Shown here: in pieces, positions 16,778-26,629 of the stretch
How positions within the stretch are numbered: position 1 is the stretch's first letter
Layout of the letters: every line of letters starts with the position of its first letter
Assembly (NCBI GenBank): GCA_001460835.1
Contig: CYKH01001464.1
Span: forward strand, 1 to 64,000
Direction: 5' to 3'
Length of the DNA: 64,000 bases
Origin: Bodo saltans
Lineage: Eukaryota > Euglenozoa > Kinetoplastea > Eubodonida > Bodonidae
The notes under the pieces: generated by a model
What the model was told of the DNA's origin: nothing
The model's input: only the letters and a program-made list of their open reading frames with translations
Database searches by the model: none
Translations under genes and position numbers: made by a program

Positions 16778-19006
16778 ATGATGTGCGCACCTTGTGACTC
16801 AGTTTCACGCGCAGCACAAGAGGTTGTTTCCCACCGCGAAGTCCGGTGGCTGTTGTTGTTCCCCTCCTCCACTGTCCCTCATCAGTGCAGACGACGGTCG
16901 TTGTCTGCACTCATCCCCCCTTCGTCCCTTGCGTTGAATGTACTGGTAGTTGTGATAGCCCTTCTGTTTCCTCCTAGTGTGGAGGCTGGGTGCCAAAGCT
17001 ATGATTGCCCAGTTCCCACGTGTGTAGAGTACACGGGCAATGGAGACTTAATGGCAAATAGCAGAGCCAGGGGGGTGGCCCAAGTGTTAGGCACCACAGG
17101 AGGGCTCTCCACGCAATCATACAATGATAGTCGCCTTGGGAAGCTTGCAACCGTTGTCGTCGCCTCCGGTTCCGTGAAGGCTAGCTCGAGCAGCTGCTCG
17201 CAAGGTTCATTGATTGTCCCTCCGTACGACGAGGACATGTATAACCTCTTGGTGAGCAAGGGCGCTTGCTTTTGGATTGGCGGCAGTCTGACGTCAAGCT
17301 CCACCATTTCCTTTAGTGGCGTATCGGGAACCAGTGGATACTACTCCTACACGTGCGCTCCTTCAGCAGCACTTTTCGGACTCATTCCAGTGACGACATC
17401 TCCTTTGTACGGGCGGCCACTCGGTTCCACGTGCCAGAACGCAATATCAGGATCCTACTCGGCAAGCTCGCAAAAAGCATACAAAGCGTGTGTCACCGCC
17501 TCAAGCTCGGCATCCACTGTGTATTGGATAAGTCGTGGTGACGGTTACGAAGAATTCCGCATGCCGTACTTGTTATCTGCTACCTTAGCCATTGCATTTT
17601 GCCAGTCGATGGGCGGTGACCTTGGCACCGTTAAGAACTCAACTCATGCGAGTAACGTGTACTCTGCGCTTGGTGGAGCGTACTGGGTGGGATATCGGTG
17701 CAACGGCAACACGTGCGCCTGGTTGGAGAGCTCGAGCACTGTGTCCATCACGTCGAGCGTAGGCAACTCGCTTCCGAATGCCATCAACAGCAACTCTCGC
17801 GTGACGGCACAAGCAAGTGCAACAGATACGTGGCTTCCCTTTTTGTGCAGTCGACAGATTCAATCCATGTCGATTTCTATCGTTGGAAAATGTTACATCA
17901 GTCTCGCGTGCACTGCCAATGTGATTCCAAGCCGCACCATCCAATGGTTTCACTTGAGCAGCGATACTGCCCAACTGGTGTTTGATGTATCCATCACTGG
18001 TGTCGCCACGACCATCACTGGCGTTGGGTTTGTTTCCCAGCAAACGTCGCGCTCCATATCATTCACTGCACCCGGCACCTCTGGGACTACGTCAGCAAGG
18101 ATTGTGCAGACAAGCGGTGGCTACAATTTTTTCACTAGCGTCGGCGTCTCGTTCACTGTCCTGCCTCTGGAGACAGTGAGCTTTACCGGCAGCACTGCAA
18201 CAGCAACGTACTTTGCACAACAATCGTTCACGTTGAGCATCACCAAAACATCAAGTGATACAGTGACGGTTGCAGCCGCAGCGTCGTTCTCTTACATCAC
18301 TGCAACTTCATGGACAGGAAATGTGGGCACATTGACGGCCCTCGTCACCGTGGCAGGGAGCTACTCGCCAACGTTTGCTGTGACGGGGCAGACATTCTAC
18401 AATTCAGCGACGACGCCCTCGTCACGGTCATTTGTCATCCTAGCTCAGTCAACGCTTGCCATCTCTTCCCCACTGGATGTTAACTCTATCTTGGTGAACG
18501 GAGACCAATTCACAATCACTGCCACGCCTGGCAGCACCATCTCAACGATCGGTGGCTCTCTGACGATTACGTCGACGGTATCGTCTGGGGCGCCGGTTTC
18601 GCTGGTAAGCGGTGCGTTGACATGGGCAACAGGAGCGTCTGGCGCGAAGGTTCTCACCTACCAAGCGACCAATCCCGGAACGAGTGCGGTGCCAGTAACG
18701 ATTGCTGCGTCCTACAGCCATCCTCAATTTCCTGGCACATCACAGAGCTTTACGTACACGGTGCGACCGAAGGTGGCCATCACCATGGCGGGCACAGGGG
18801 TGTACTCGACCGGCTCTTCCGGGACCGTGACCATCACCGTGCCAAGCATTTATGTAGCCGGGGTGTCCTTCGTGTTAACGTGTGCGGGCGCCACAATTTC
18901 GCCTGTGTCAGCGACTCCATCTTCAGCAACGTTCTCCCCTAGTACATTTGTCTTTACGATTTCCTCGGTTCGGCTCGTTCGCATTCACCGTCTCCACGAC
19001 TACTAA
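16778..19006 (+). CDS. Giant modular surface protein, N-terminal segment (signal sequence, lectin-like modules, first beta-sandwich repeats)
   Basis: This is the first part of a gene that continues in other frames to 32485. The start is the ATG pair at 16778/16781, about 95 bases after a strong splice acceptor. A hydrophobic stretch SLALNVLVVVIALLFPPSVEAG near residue 60 looks like a late signal sequence or signal anchor. The secreted part opens with Cys-rich sequence and two modules resembling C-type lectin domains. The clearer one (about 250-356) has AIAFCQSMGGDLGTV, then AYWVGYRCNGNTCAWLE, then WLPFLCSRQ, the usual Cys, GG.L, WVG and final C pattern. Beta-sandwich repeats begin at about residue 370. 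The frame is lost near 18965-18980; the last dozen residues read here (VRLVRIHRLHDY) are out of character, and the true sequence resumes in the next frame as FGSFAFTVSTTTNF. Confidence 0.82.
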   Translation: MMCAPCDSVSRAAQEVVSHREVRWLLLFPSSTVPHQCRRRSLSALIPPSSLALNVLVVVIALLFPPSVEAGCQSYDCPVPTCVEYTGNGDLMANSRARGVAQVLGTTGGLSTQSYNDSRLGKLATVVVASGSVKASSSSCSQGSLIVPPYDEDMYNLLVSKGACFWIGGSLTSSSTISFSGVSGTSGYYSYTCAPSAALFGLIPVTTSPLYGRPLGSTCQNAISGSYSASSQKAYKACVTASSSASTVYWISRGDGYEEFRMPYLLSATLAIAFCQSMGGDLGTVKNSTHASNVYSALGGAYWVGYRCNGNTCAWLESSSTVSITSSVGNSLPNAINSNSRVTAQASATDTWLPFLCSRQIQSMSISIVGKCYISLACTANVIPSRTIQWFHLSSDTAQLVFDVSITGVATTITGVGFVSQQTSRSISFTAPGTSGTTSARIVQTSGGYNFFTSVGVSFTVLPLETVSFTGSTATATYFAQQSFTLSITKTSSDTVTVAAAASFSYITATSWTGNVGTLTALVTVAGSYSPTFAVTGQTFYNSATTPSSRSFVILAQSTLAISSPLDVNSILVNGDQFTITATPGSTISTIGGSLTITSTVSSGAPVSLVSGALTWATGASGAKVLTYQATNPGTSAVPVTIAASYSHPQFPGTSQSFTYTVRPKVAITMAGTGVYSTGSSGTVTITVPSIYVAGVSFVLTCAGATISPVSATPSSATFSPSTFVFTISSVRLVRIHRLHDY

Positions 19007-22000
19007 CTTTCCAAATACGATGGCGTCGATACCATTTACTGTACTTGGACTAGAGGCCCCTACCTTTGCACCAACGACCCTTATCAGCCCCCAAACAATA
19101 GGTGCAGGCTACTCCCAGGTCGTGACGCTTTCTCTGCCCTCACTTCCAGAAGGGACCACGCAGACCACAGGCACGGTGGTGTACAACGCCTCTGTGTTCT
19201 CGATCTTACCAGCCTCAACTTTCTCCTGGACCGGCGTTGATGCGTCGCTTGCAACCAAGTCCATTACGATTGTGGCGGTTGGGCTCAGCTCGACCACGTC
19301 TCCGATCACCGTAACGTGGGGGACTTCTACGTCGTTAAAATTAGACCGCACGACAATATCCGTAGGGTCTATTTCTACCTACCAGCGAGCTCTCGTCAAC
19401 GTGACATTATCAAGGATCACCACCTACGGTCAACTTCCAGTGACCCTCACTGTCAACACCAGCAGGGCTCCCCAGTCGTCGGGACTTTTGTTGACATGCA
19501 CTGTGCCCGACGACTTCGGTGGCGGCACCACATCCATCACGATTGCGGTAGGTGCGACCAACGCCACCGCATCCTTTGTGCCAACGCAGCAATCATCTGT
19601 TGTAGGAATTTTCACATGTGTCCTCAGCACCTCCAACACAGAATTGCTGCAGTACGATGGTAATATCACGGCGCTCCCGTGCACAGTGTTTCCACTTCGT
19701 GCAGCGTCCATCAGCTGCAACGACACGAGGCTTTTCTTTGCATCCCAGAATGCACTAGCTTGCACGGTCACAGTTGCAGCCGCAGCAGCTAACCTTTTCG
19801 CGTATTCCGTTGCGAATTCTCTGATTACCTTCAACGTGCAGCAACTTGCGTTGACATCCTCCAATGTTGCGTCGTTTATTGTCACACCTGTGACATCGGC
19901 TTCGGTACAAGACGGCACGAGCACCACCATCGCGTGGTCCTTGTCAGACAACACCTTTGTGACGCCATCGCTGAGTATTGTCGTCAAGCAAGCCCTTACT
20001 GTGTCGATCACTCTTCCACAGTACATCTACATTGGTACTGATACGAACGCTTCTGCGAATGCGTTCGTGGTTCAGTTCACCGTGTCGACACAGCCGGACA
20101 GCCCTGGAATCGTGGGGGTGGTGAGCTTGTCCTTGGCTGGAATGTCGTTCAATGACACCTCTGTCACGTTCTCGTCTACGTCATCGACCACCCAGAGTGT
20201 GCTGTGCTGGGGAACCGTAAGTAAGGCGTACAACTTTCAGTTCGTTGTGGGAGGCTCTTCGGCGTTTAACGCGTTGACCACTCTCGTCAGCCGCACGTTG
20301 CGTCCGTTGGTGGTTGTGTCCTCACAGACCATTGCAACCACCAACGCGTACATCTTTGTTGGCCAGAACACTTCGGTGACAGTTTCTGTGAGTGATGTCC
20401 TGCCTGGAGCCACTCTGACGTTTGTGCCAGTGTACTACTGCGACGGCGTTGATGTGACGAGCTCCAGTATCACTGCGTCCCCAGCCAGTGTTGCTGTTTC
20501 TGGGTCAACGACATCCGCCTCGCTGACCGTCACGGCTGTCGCCTCGTGCACGAGCACAACGTCCGCCGCTGTGTCACTCACGCTTGTGACATCCTCCACC
20601 ATCGTGAACACAAGTTCGTCCCAAAATACAACTCTGTTGTTGTATCCGAAGAAGAGCACCACCCTCGCCGTCCAACCGTACGTGTACTGTGGTGGCTCAG
20701 ACAATGTTCAGTTTTCAATGACGCTGGCAGGGGCGCCCAATGCGTCAACGTACACGATTCGACTTAGTACATCTAGCACGTGGCTACAGCTTGCTGGGTC
20801 AGTGTTTGTGTTTACGCAAGCCACAAGTATTCTGACGTTATCCACCATCGCCACGGCGCCTACTTGCCCCACAGTTGCCACAAACGCTGTCATCACGTCA
20901 ACTGTTGATGCGAGTGATGCAGTATCCGAGTACTCGTCGCCCACCACACAGACATTCACGGTTCAAGTTCGACCGCAAGTCCGCGTTGTGGTTCCAGATT
21001 TGACCAGCACAGCGATGTTTGTTGGTCAGACACAACAAGTTACCATTACCCTGCCTGAGACTCCCAATGGTGGCGGTTTGACCTTCACCGCCACCTCCAA
21101 CGCATCGACTGCCGCCACCATTACACCGACGAGTGGCCTGTTTCAAAACGGGACGACCAACCTCACTCAGACATTCACGATCAGTGGGTTGAGCCCAGCG
21201 TTTGTCGGCTTCTCCCTTGTCTGGTCGGGATCTGCCCCACAGTACCTCCCTCACCCATCAAAACTATGGAGTATGGAGGTGGTGGCACTGGGTGTTGTGT
21301 CTGTGTCGACCACACCACCGACAAGTCTCTTCTCTGGTGCCTCTGCGGTACCTATTGTGATTAGCACCACCCGCATCCCACAACCAACATTCGTCGTCTC
21401 TGTCACCATCACACCAAACAACGCCACCATTGCCACGGCATCGCCAAGTACAATCCAATGGGACTCTACTTCCACCACGCTCACAGCAGCCACAAATATC
21501 TTGCCGTTGACGGCTGGCACCGTCACCTTTACTCTCACACTGATCGCCCCGTTGGGACAATTTAATCAGACGCTTAACATTGTGACGTTCTCCATCGTCG
21601 TTGTGAATGACCGCACCATTGTATGGACAGTGCCTTCCTTCATTTATGTTGGTGCCGCAAATGCAGTGCAGTCCAATATCGTCATCAACAAATTACCCCC
21701 TGCCGGGCAGACGCTATCTCTCTCTTCCTCCGTTCCCGCTGCGCAAGCGTCCGGTTTGGTGGTGAGCTCCATTTCTGTGTTTTCCTCCTCCACCAGCACG
21801 TCCCAGGAGGTTCAGATCCAGGGTCTTGCTGCTACAGATAACGTGAAGCTTACGCTCATCAACACCACCGTGCTCGTCTTGTACGATGTCCCAACTCCTG
21901 TGTACACAACAATTCGAGCGCTAGAGGTGGTGTCGTTCTCTGGCCTTGTGCAGGCAATGTATGTCGGCCAAACGGTGAACTTCTTAGTGACGGTCTCGAG

Positions 22001-25000
22001 GCTTCCCACGTGCGCCGGAGGTGTGCTGATCATTTCACCCACTTCCAATTTGGTGTCTTCTGCAGTGTTTAGCACTGCCCAGCTCACGTTCTCCTCCACA
22101 GATCAAGTCAAGACGCAGCAAGTTGCTGTGACAGCAGTCGCTGCCACGCTGGCCTCGTTCCCCGCCTCCTTGACGTTTCCGTTCTCTGGCAGCTGCACCA
22201 CCATCTACACCACTGTGTCTGCCGTGTCCCTTCAGGTGTATAACACAGAGACGGTGACCCTCTCATTGCCGTCCACGAACCTGGATGCTACGTCGTATTT
22301 TATCTATCAAGGAGACTTTCTGCAGCTCAACATTTCCCTCGGAACCCCTTCGATCTACCACACACAAACGGTGGTGCTCTTGCTCGCGTTCCAAGGCGCG
22401 TCTGGCTTCTTGTCGTTGAGCAGTACCACTGTGAGCCTTGCCGCTGGTGTGAATCGAACGTCTGTCAATGTCACTGCCCTTCAGCCGACGGGCTCACCCA
22501 TAACGTTGACGGTGACAGTTCAAAGTGGCGCAGACGTGTTTGCCACCACAAACTCACTCTCGGTTCGTGTTCTTGCACGCATTCCTATTTCCGTGACGTT
22601 TTCTCAATCTCCTTTGCAATTCTTTGTGCAGGGTGTTCCCACCACCGCCACCATTCAGCTTTCTGGGAGCACAGCACTGGTAGGAGATGTGAACGTGACG
22701 CTGTCGTACGGCCCTGAAGTTGCGTTTGGATTTTATGTCTTTGCAGCCAACTCACCGGCGACTTCTGCCACCATTTCCATCAATGCAACACTTCTGAGCA
22801 GCGCAAAGCAGCTGAATGTTTCATTGCTGGGCTCAGGAGCAAAGGCATACGTTGCGTCCGTGTCCACATGGAGCAACGTCCGAGTCCAACCTCAGCGATT
22901 TGTGCTTCTTAGCGGACCTAGTTCACTGTTTCTTGGGACTGCGAACGCTAAAACGATCACGTTTAGCCTTTCCCCTGCGACAACAGATCTCACAAACGAT
23001 CAAGTCACCGTGACGCTCACGTCACCCCAGCAGGCATCGTGGGGCTCAGCCTCTGTTGTTCTTTCCACGTCTGTTCCCACGGCCACTGTCGTCTTCACAG
23101 GTACGTTGAGCGGCGACGTGAGCATCGCAAGCTACTGCACAGTGGCGTCAACAAGCAGCCAGTACACCGCCACAGTAAGTGCCACGCCCACGACCATTAC
23201 TGTCCTCCCTCTCCAGAAGTTGAATGTGACTGGGTTCACGTCGGTGTTGTTCAATGGAGATTCCTCAACGTTTACGGTAGAGTTGACCTCGACACCACTG
23301 AGCGGATCTCTTACAGTGGTGCCATCATTGAGCGGCGTGAGCTCCTCCACGTACGTGTTTACTCCTTCATCGTTTACGCTGGATGGAGTCAATACTTGGA
23401 GCGCGAGTGTCACCATCACCGTTTCTGCAGTGTTTACGGCGACGATGCTTTTGACAACCTCAAACTCCTTGGAATATGACAGCAATGGTGCTTCCCTCGC
23501 ACTTCAGGTCAATAGTGCGAACCAAATTGCCATCTTTGGCCTTCCGTCGACTGTCTATGTCGGGACGGCCAACTCTGTGTCATTCCAATTGTCTATTCAC
23601 GCATATCCATCCGGTAGCAGTCAAACGACAAAGGTTGCTTTCCAGTACGATGTGCAAGGAAAGTTTGCGATTACACCAGCCTCAGTGTCATTCAACTCTA
23701 CCAACCCAACCACACAAACAGTTCTACTCGTTGGCTCCTCGCCAGTCACCAACGCCCAGCTTCGCTTCACCGTCACGGACCCTACCGCGTATTTTGACGC
23801 CATTCAAAGTCAAGTGTTGACGGTGCTTGCATTAGAAACCATTTCAGCGACGATCTCACAAACACTGTTGTATGTTGGTCAAGCGACTCTCATCACCGTC
23901 ACCTTCTCAAGCGCCCCAGTGAATGGGTTGACGCTTACGATGTTCCTGCAGCAACCACGTACCGATAATCAAAATGCATATGTAGTGCTGCCCACCACGG
24001 CGTACACCGTGTCGCCTGCCGCCTCCATTGTTGTGATTGGTACGACGACGGTGACCTTTACGATCACCGCACTTCAGCCAGGCTACAATCCGCACTTAAC
24101 GTTCTCTGTCTTGAAGAACACCGAGTCTGTCCGGTACGATACCTCATCGCTGCCGACCTTTGACGCTCGCTTTGTGGCGCTTCGCACGATTATGGTTGCG
24201 GCCCCAGCGACATTGTATGTTGGCCTGCTGAGCACAGCAACCGTGACGTTCTCCGTGACACCAGATACAGGATCGTACGTGGCCATGACCGCATCGACGA
24301 CATCTTCTACACTTACCCTTGCTACCACTGCTGTGACCTTCAACGCGGGCGACCTCACCAAGACATTTTCGGTCGTGCCATCAACGCTTGGCGCCTACAG
24401 TGTCATCTTCTCGGTAAACCCGTCCACCAATAATGTCGCGTACGTGAAGCAATCGAGCCCGAGTACGTGGGCCTTCAACGTTCAGAATCCAGCGGTGGTG
24501 ACCCTTACAGGGAAGCCGGCCACTCTGTACGTCGGGTCATCGAATTCGTTCTACCTGACCATCAGTGGCTTCGGGACGATGTCCACAGGGGAGACCCTGT
24601 ACATCAACCTCACCTGCACGTCGCCCAGCGTCACGATCTTTCCCACGCAGGTGGAGGTTGGTTCCATGACGCCGTCCTTTTTGCTCTACAGCACAAGTGT
24701 CACAACGACGGTGTGCAACATGACACTGCGTTCCTCCATCAACAGATTTGTGTTGGATCCTGTGTTCCTTGGTACCGGCGCAGGCCTCTCTCTGTCCTTC
24801 CTTCCCCTTAAGTCGTCGACACTTGCAGCACCAAGCACTACCACACCCTACGTCAACCAGTGGATTACTCTTGCTGTGACCATCGCGTCTCTCCCTGCAG
24901 TTGGTAGCAGCCTCATTGCCAAACTTGTGTACACCGGAAGTGCAGCGAATGTCGCGCTGAGTCCGCCCATCTCTTGGACATCTCAGTCACCCTCCCTGAC

Positions 25001-26618
25001 CCAAAGTCTCTCCTTTCAAGGGCTATCGCCAACGGACGCGAATGCAATCTCCGTCGCGTTGTCCAACGACAACACTTACGCCGCGTTGACGACGTCGTAC
25101 TCCATACAGTTCCTAGCGTACGTGCTGATTGACGTCACGCCGCCCCTTCAGGCTTTCGTAGGGCAGCGCATGCCGATACTATTCTACCCTGAGCAGGTCA
25201 AGATCTTTACCTTGACCATCACGTTTAGCATTCCTGGCGCGGTATCCCCATACATCACTGATAGCTCAGGCAACCCCGTCGCTGGTGCCACAAGCAATTG
25301 GGTCGTCTCGGATTCGGTGCGTCAAAAGACAGCGTATTTGCAGTGCAACGTCGCGGGAGATGTTGGTGTGTACTTTACGGTTGGAGGTACTGACGCGGCA
25401 GCTTTTGCGACGCCCACGTCTATTGTTGTCCGATGTCTCCCCGTCACGACTGTTCTCGTCAACGCACCTGCTAATGACATGGTGTTGTACTACTCCACCG
25501 CCTTCTTCTCTGAGATCGCTGTGCAAATTCTCTACAGACCTCCTGTTGGGACTTTGATTGTGACGCCGACAGTTGTGTGTGCCCAGGCACCGTCGAAAAT
25601 TGTGTCTGTGGAGCCTGCGGTGCTGTATTTCAACAGCTCGTACGCGTTGCAGCAGACCATTATTGTGAACAGCGTTGCCATCGGTGGCCCGTGCGATTTG
25701 ACATTCCCGCTTACTGGCAACACCTCCGGCTATGTTGGCAATCGCAAGTTTACAGTGACGGTAAAGCCACTCATCAACATTTCTGTCAGCAACATTCCCT
25801 CTAAGGTGTACGTCGGAGCAAGCAATCAAGTCACCATGAGCTTCGCACTCGACTCATCCGCAGTGATTCCGCTCCAGTACCCTGTGACTGTGCAGCTTGC
25901 CACCAGCGCCATCGGGCAACTTTGCGTTGCCGTGTCACCGACTGCCTTGTATTGGGCGGCCCTTAGCAGCACTGAAACACTTGTCAAAACAGTCACTGTC
26001 ACGGCAAGCTGCTCCACTAGCGCAATTCAAAGTATCAGTGCAACTGTTTCAGCAGCCCCCAATATTTACAAGAACATTGTCCCAAATGCCATCACCTTTT
26101 CTGCGTTGCCACTCGTTGACGTTCTCGTCACCTCGATCCCTGCTGGTCAACGAAATTTTATTTTGTATGTTGGCGGCGTGACGATAACGTTGGCGGTAGC
26201 GCCTGGCGACGCACTGACGTCCTCGGAAACGATGTCAGTGGTAGCTGCATATCAAGGATCCCAAGGTTCCATTTCTCAGCTCAGTACGGTCTGGTTGCCT
26301 TCGTCCACGTTCACCACAACCAAGCAGATGATCCTGACGCCAGTTTCTGTCTCCCCAAATGCTGTCCTGCAGTTTCAAGTCACCGGGCCGCCTCGCTTTA
26401 ACATCCTCAGCCCTGGCAGTTGGACGTTGCAGGTGGTGGGGAAAGCAACGGTGCGTCTTACGATACCCACACCTATGATCACTGGCAATGATTACTCTGT
26501 GATCTTTACACTTGGCAGTCTATTGGATACCACCGAGGCGATCGTGGTGACGCCCATCTGGTACGGCTCTAGTTCCGCTTTTTTCGATCGTGGTGACGCC
26601 CATCTGGTACGGCTCTAG
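18972..26618 (+). CDS. Giant modular surface protein, central repeat segment
   Basis: About 2,540 codons of almost pure beta-sandwich repeats, extracellular by context. Each module is about 100-120 residues, rich in Thr, Ser and Val, and marked by a motif of the form YVGxxNxVTFxLS. Examples are MYVGQTVNFLVTVS, VYVGTANSVSFQLSI, LYVGSSNSFYLTIS and VYVGASNQVTMSFA; I count about nineteen in this segment. The repeats have diverged strongly from each other, so they are old duplications. N-glycosylation sequons are frequent, and cysteines are few. The fold is likely Ig-like or bacterial-adhesin-like, but no family can be named from sequence alone. There is no natural start: the frame is entered near 18970 (the first ATG at 19020 is internal) and lost in the duplication at 26539-26620. 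It is part of one gene with 16778-19006 and 26630-32485. Confidence 0.82.
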   Translation, partial: GSFAFTVSTTTNFPNTMASIPFTVLGLEAPTFAPTTLISPQTIGAGYSQVVTLSLPSLPEGTTQTTGTVVYNASVFSILPASTFSWTGVDASLATKSITIVAVGLSSTTSPITVTWGTSTSLKLDRTTISVGSISTYQRALVNVTLSRITTYGQLPVTLTVNTSRAPQSSGLLLTCTVPDDFGGGTTSITIAVGATNATASFVPTQQSSVVGIFTCVLSTSNTELLQYDGNITALPCTVFPLRAASISCNDTRLFFASQNALACTVTVAAAAANLFAYSVANSLITFNVQQLALTSSNVASFIVTPVTSASVQDGTSTTIAWSLSDNTFVTPSLSIVVKQALTVSITLPQYIYIGTDTNASANAFVVQFTVSTQPDSPGIVGVVSLSLAGMSFNDTSVTFSSTSSTTQSVLCWGTVSKAYNFQFVVGGSSAFNALTTLVSRTLRPLVVVSSQTIATTNAYIFVGQNTSVTVSVSDVLPGATLTFVPVYYCDGVDVTSSSITASPASVAVSGSTTSASLTVTAVASCTSTTSAAVSLTLVTSSTIVNTSSSQNTTLLLYPKKSTTLAVQPYVYCGGSDNVQFSMTLAGAPNASTYTIRLSTSSTWLQLAGSVFVFTQATSILTLSTIATAPTCPTVATNAVITSTVDASDAVSEYSSPTTQTFTVQVRPQVRVVVPDLTSTAMFVGQTQQVTITLPETPNGGGLTFTATSNASTAATITPTSGLFQNGTTNLTQTFTISGLSPAFVGFSLVWSGSAPQYLPHPSKLWSMEVVALGVVSVSTTPPTSLFSGASAVPIVISTTRIPQPTFVVSVTITPNNATIATASPSTIQWDSTSTTLTAATNILPLTAGTVTFTLTLIAPLGQFNQTLNIVTFSIVVVNDRTIVWTVPSFIYVGAANAVQSNIVINKLPPAGQTLSLSSSVPAAQASGLVVSSISVFSSSTSTSQEVQIQGLAATDNVKLTLINTTVLVLYDVPTPVYTTIRALEVVSFSGLVQAMYVGQTVNFLVTVSRLPTCAGGVLIISPTSNLVSSAVFSTAQLTFSSTDQVKTQQVAVTAVAATLASFPASLTFPFSGSCTTIYTTVSAVSLQVYNTETVTLSLPSTNLDATSYFIYQGDFLQLNISLGTPSIYHTQTVVLLLAFQGASGFLSLSSTTVSLAAGVNRTSVNVTALQPTGSPITLTVTVQSGADVFATTNSLSVRVLARIPISVTFSQSPLQFFVQGVPTTATIQLSGSTALVGDVNVTLSYGPEVAFGFYVFAANSPATSATISINATLLSSAKQLNVSLLGSGAKAYVASVSTWSNVRVQPQRFVLLSGPSSLFLGTANAKTITFSLSPATTDLTNDQVTVTLTSPQQASWGSASVVLSTSVPTATVVFTGTLSGDVSIASYCTVASTSSQYTATVSATPTTITVLPLQKLNVTGFTSVLFNGDSSTFTVELTSTPLSGSLTVVPSLSGVSSSTYVFTPSSFTLDGVNTWSASVTITVSAVFTATMLLTTSNSLEYDSNGASLALQVNSANQIAIFGLPSTVYVGTANSVSFQLSIHAYPSGSSQTTKVAFQYDVQGKFAITPASVSFNSTNPTTQTVLLVGSSPVTNAQLRFTVTDPTAYFDAIQSQVLTVLALETISATISQTLLYVGQATLITVTFSSAPVNGLTLTMFLQQPRTDNQNAYVVLPTTAYTVSPAASIVVIGTTTVTFTITALQPGYNPHLTFSVLKNTESVRYDTSSLPTFDARFVALRTIMVAAPATLYVGLLSTATVTFSVTPDTGSYVAMTASTTSSTLTLATTAVTFNAGDLTKTFSVVPSTLGAYSVIFSVNPSTNNVAYVKQSSPSTWAFNVQNPAVVTLTGKPATLYVGSSNSFYLTISGFGTMSTGETLYINLTCTSPSVTIFPTQVEVGSMTPSFLLYSTSVTTTVCNMTLRSSINRFVLDPVFLGTGAGLSLSFLPLKSSTLAAPSTTTPYVNQWITLAVTIASLPAVGSSLIAKLVYTGSAANVALSPPISWTSQSPSLTQSLSFQGLSPTDANAISVALSNDNTYAALTTSYSIQFLAYVLIDVTPPLQAFVGQRMPILFYPEQVKIFTLTITFSIPGAVSPYITDSSGNPVAGATSNWVVSDSVRQKTAYLQCNVAGDVGVYFTVGGTDAAAFATPTSIVVRCLPVTTVLVNAPANDMVLYYSTAFFSEIAVQILYRPPVGTLIVTPTVVCAQAPSKIVSVEPAVLYFNSSYALQQTIIVNSVAIGGPCDLTFPLTGNTSGYVGNRKFTVTVKPLINISVSNIPSKVYVGASNQVTMSFALDSSAVIPLQYPVTVQLATSAIGQLCVAVSPTALYWAALSSTETLVKTVTVTASCSTSAIQSISATVSAAPNIYKNIVPNAITFSALPLVDVLVTSIPAGQRNFILYVGGVTITLAVAPGDALTSSETMSVVAAYQGSQGSISQLSTVWLPSSTFTTTKQMILTPVSVSPNAVLQFQVTGPPRFNILSPGSWTLQVVGKATVRLTIPTPMITGNDYSVIFTLGSLLDTTEAIVVTPIWYGSSSAFFDRGDAHLVRL

Positions 26619-26620
26619 TT
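26539..26620 (+). repeat. 36-bp direct duplication at the second frame break of the giant gene
   Basis: CGATCGTGGTGACGCCCATC and the following 16 bases, through GGTACGGCTCTAGTTC, occur at 26539 and again at 26585, an offset of 46 bp. Between the copies is a short T-rich linker (CGCTTTTTT). The first copy is read in the central frame (IVVTPIWYGSS). After the second, the coding character resumes in the third frame (GAINFQAGYRLVIQV). Removing 46 bp alone does not restore a single frame, so at least one more small length change is present. Confidence 0.82.
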
Positions 26621-26629
26621 CTGCCCCGG

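Noticed and set aside
26539-26620. Target-site duplication of a mobile element
   Set aside because: Nothing lies between the copies except a few T-rich bases, and no transposase, terminal inverted repeat or poly-A-tailed insert is present.
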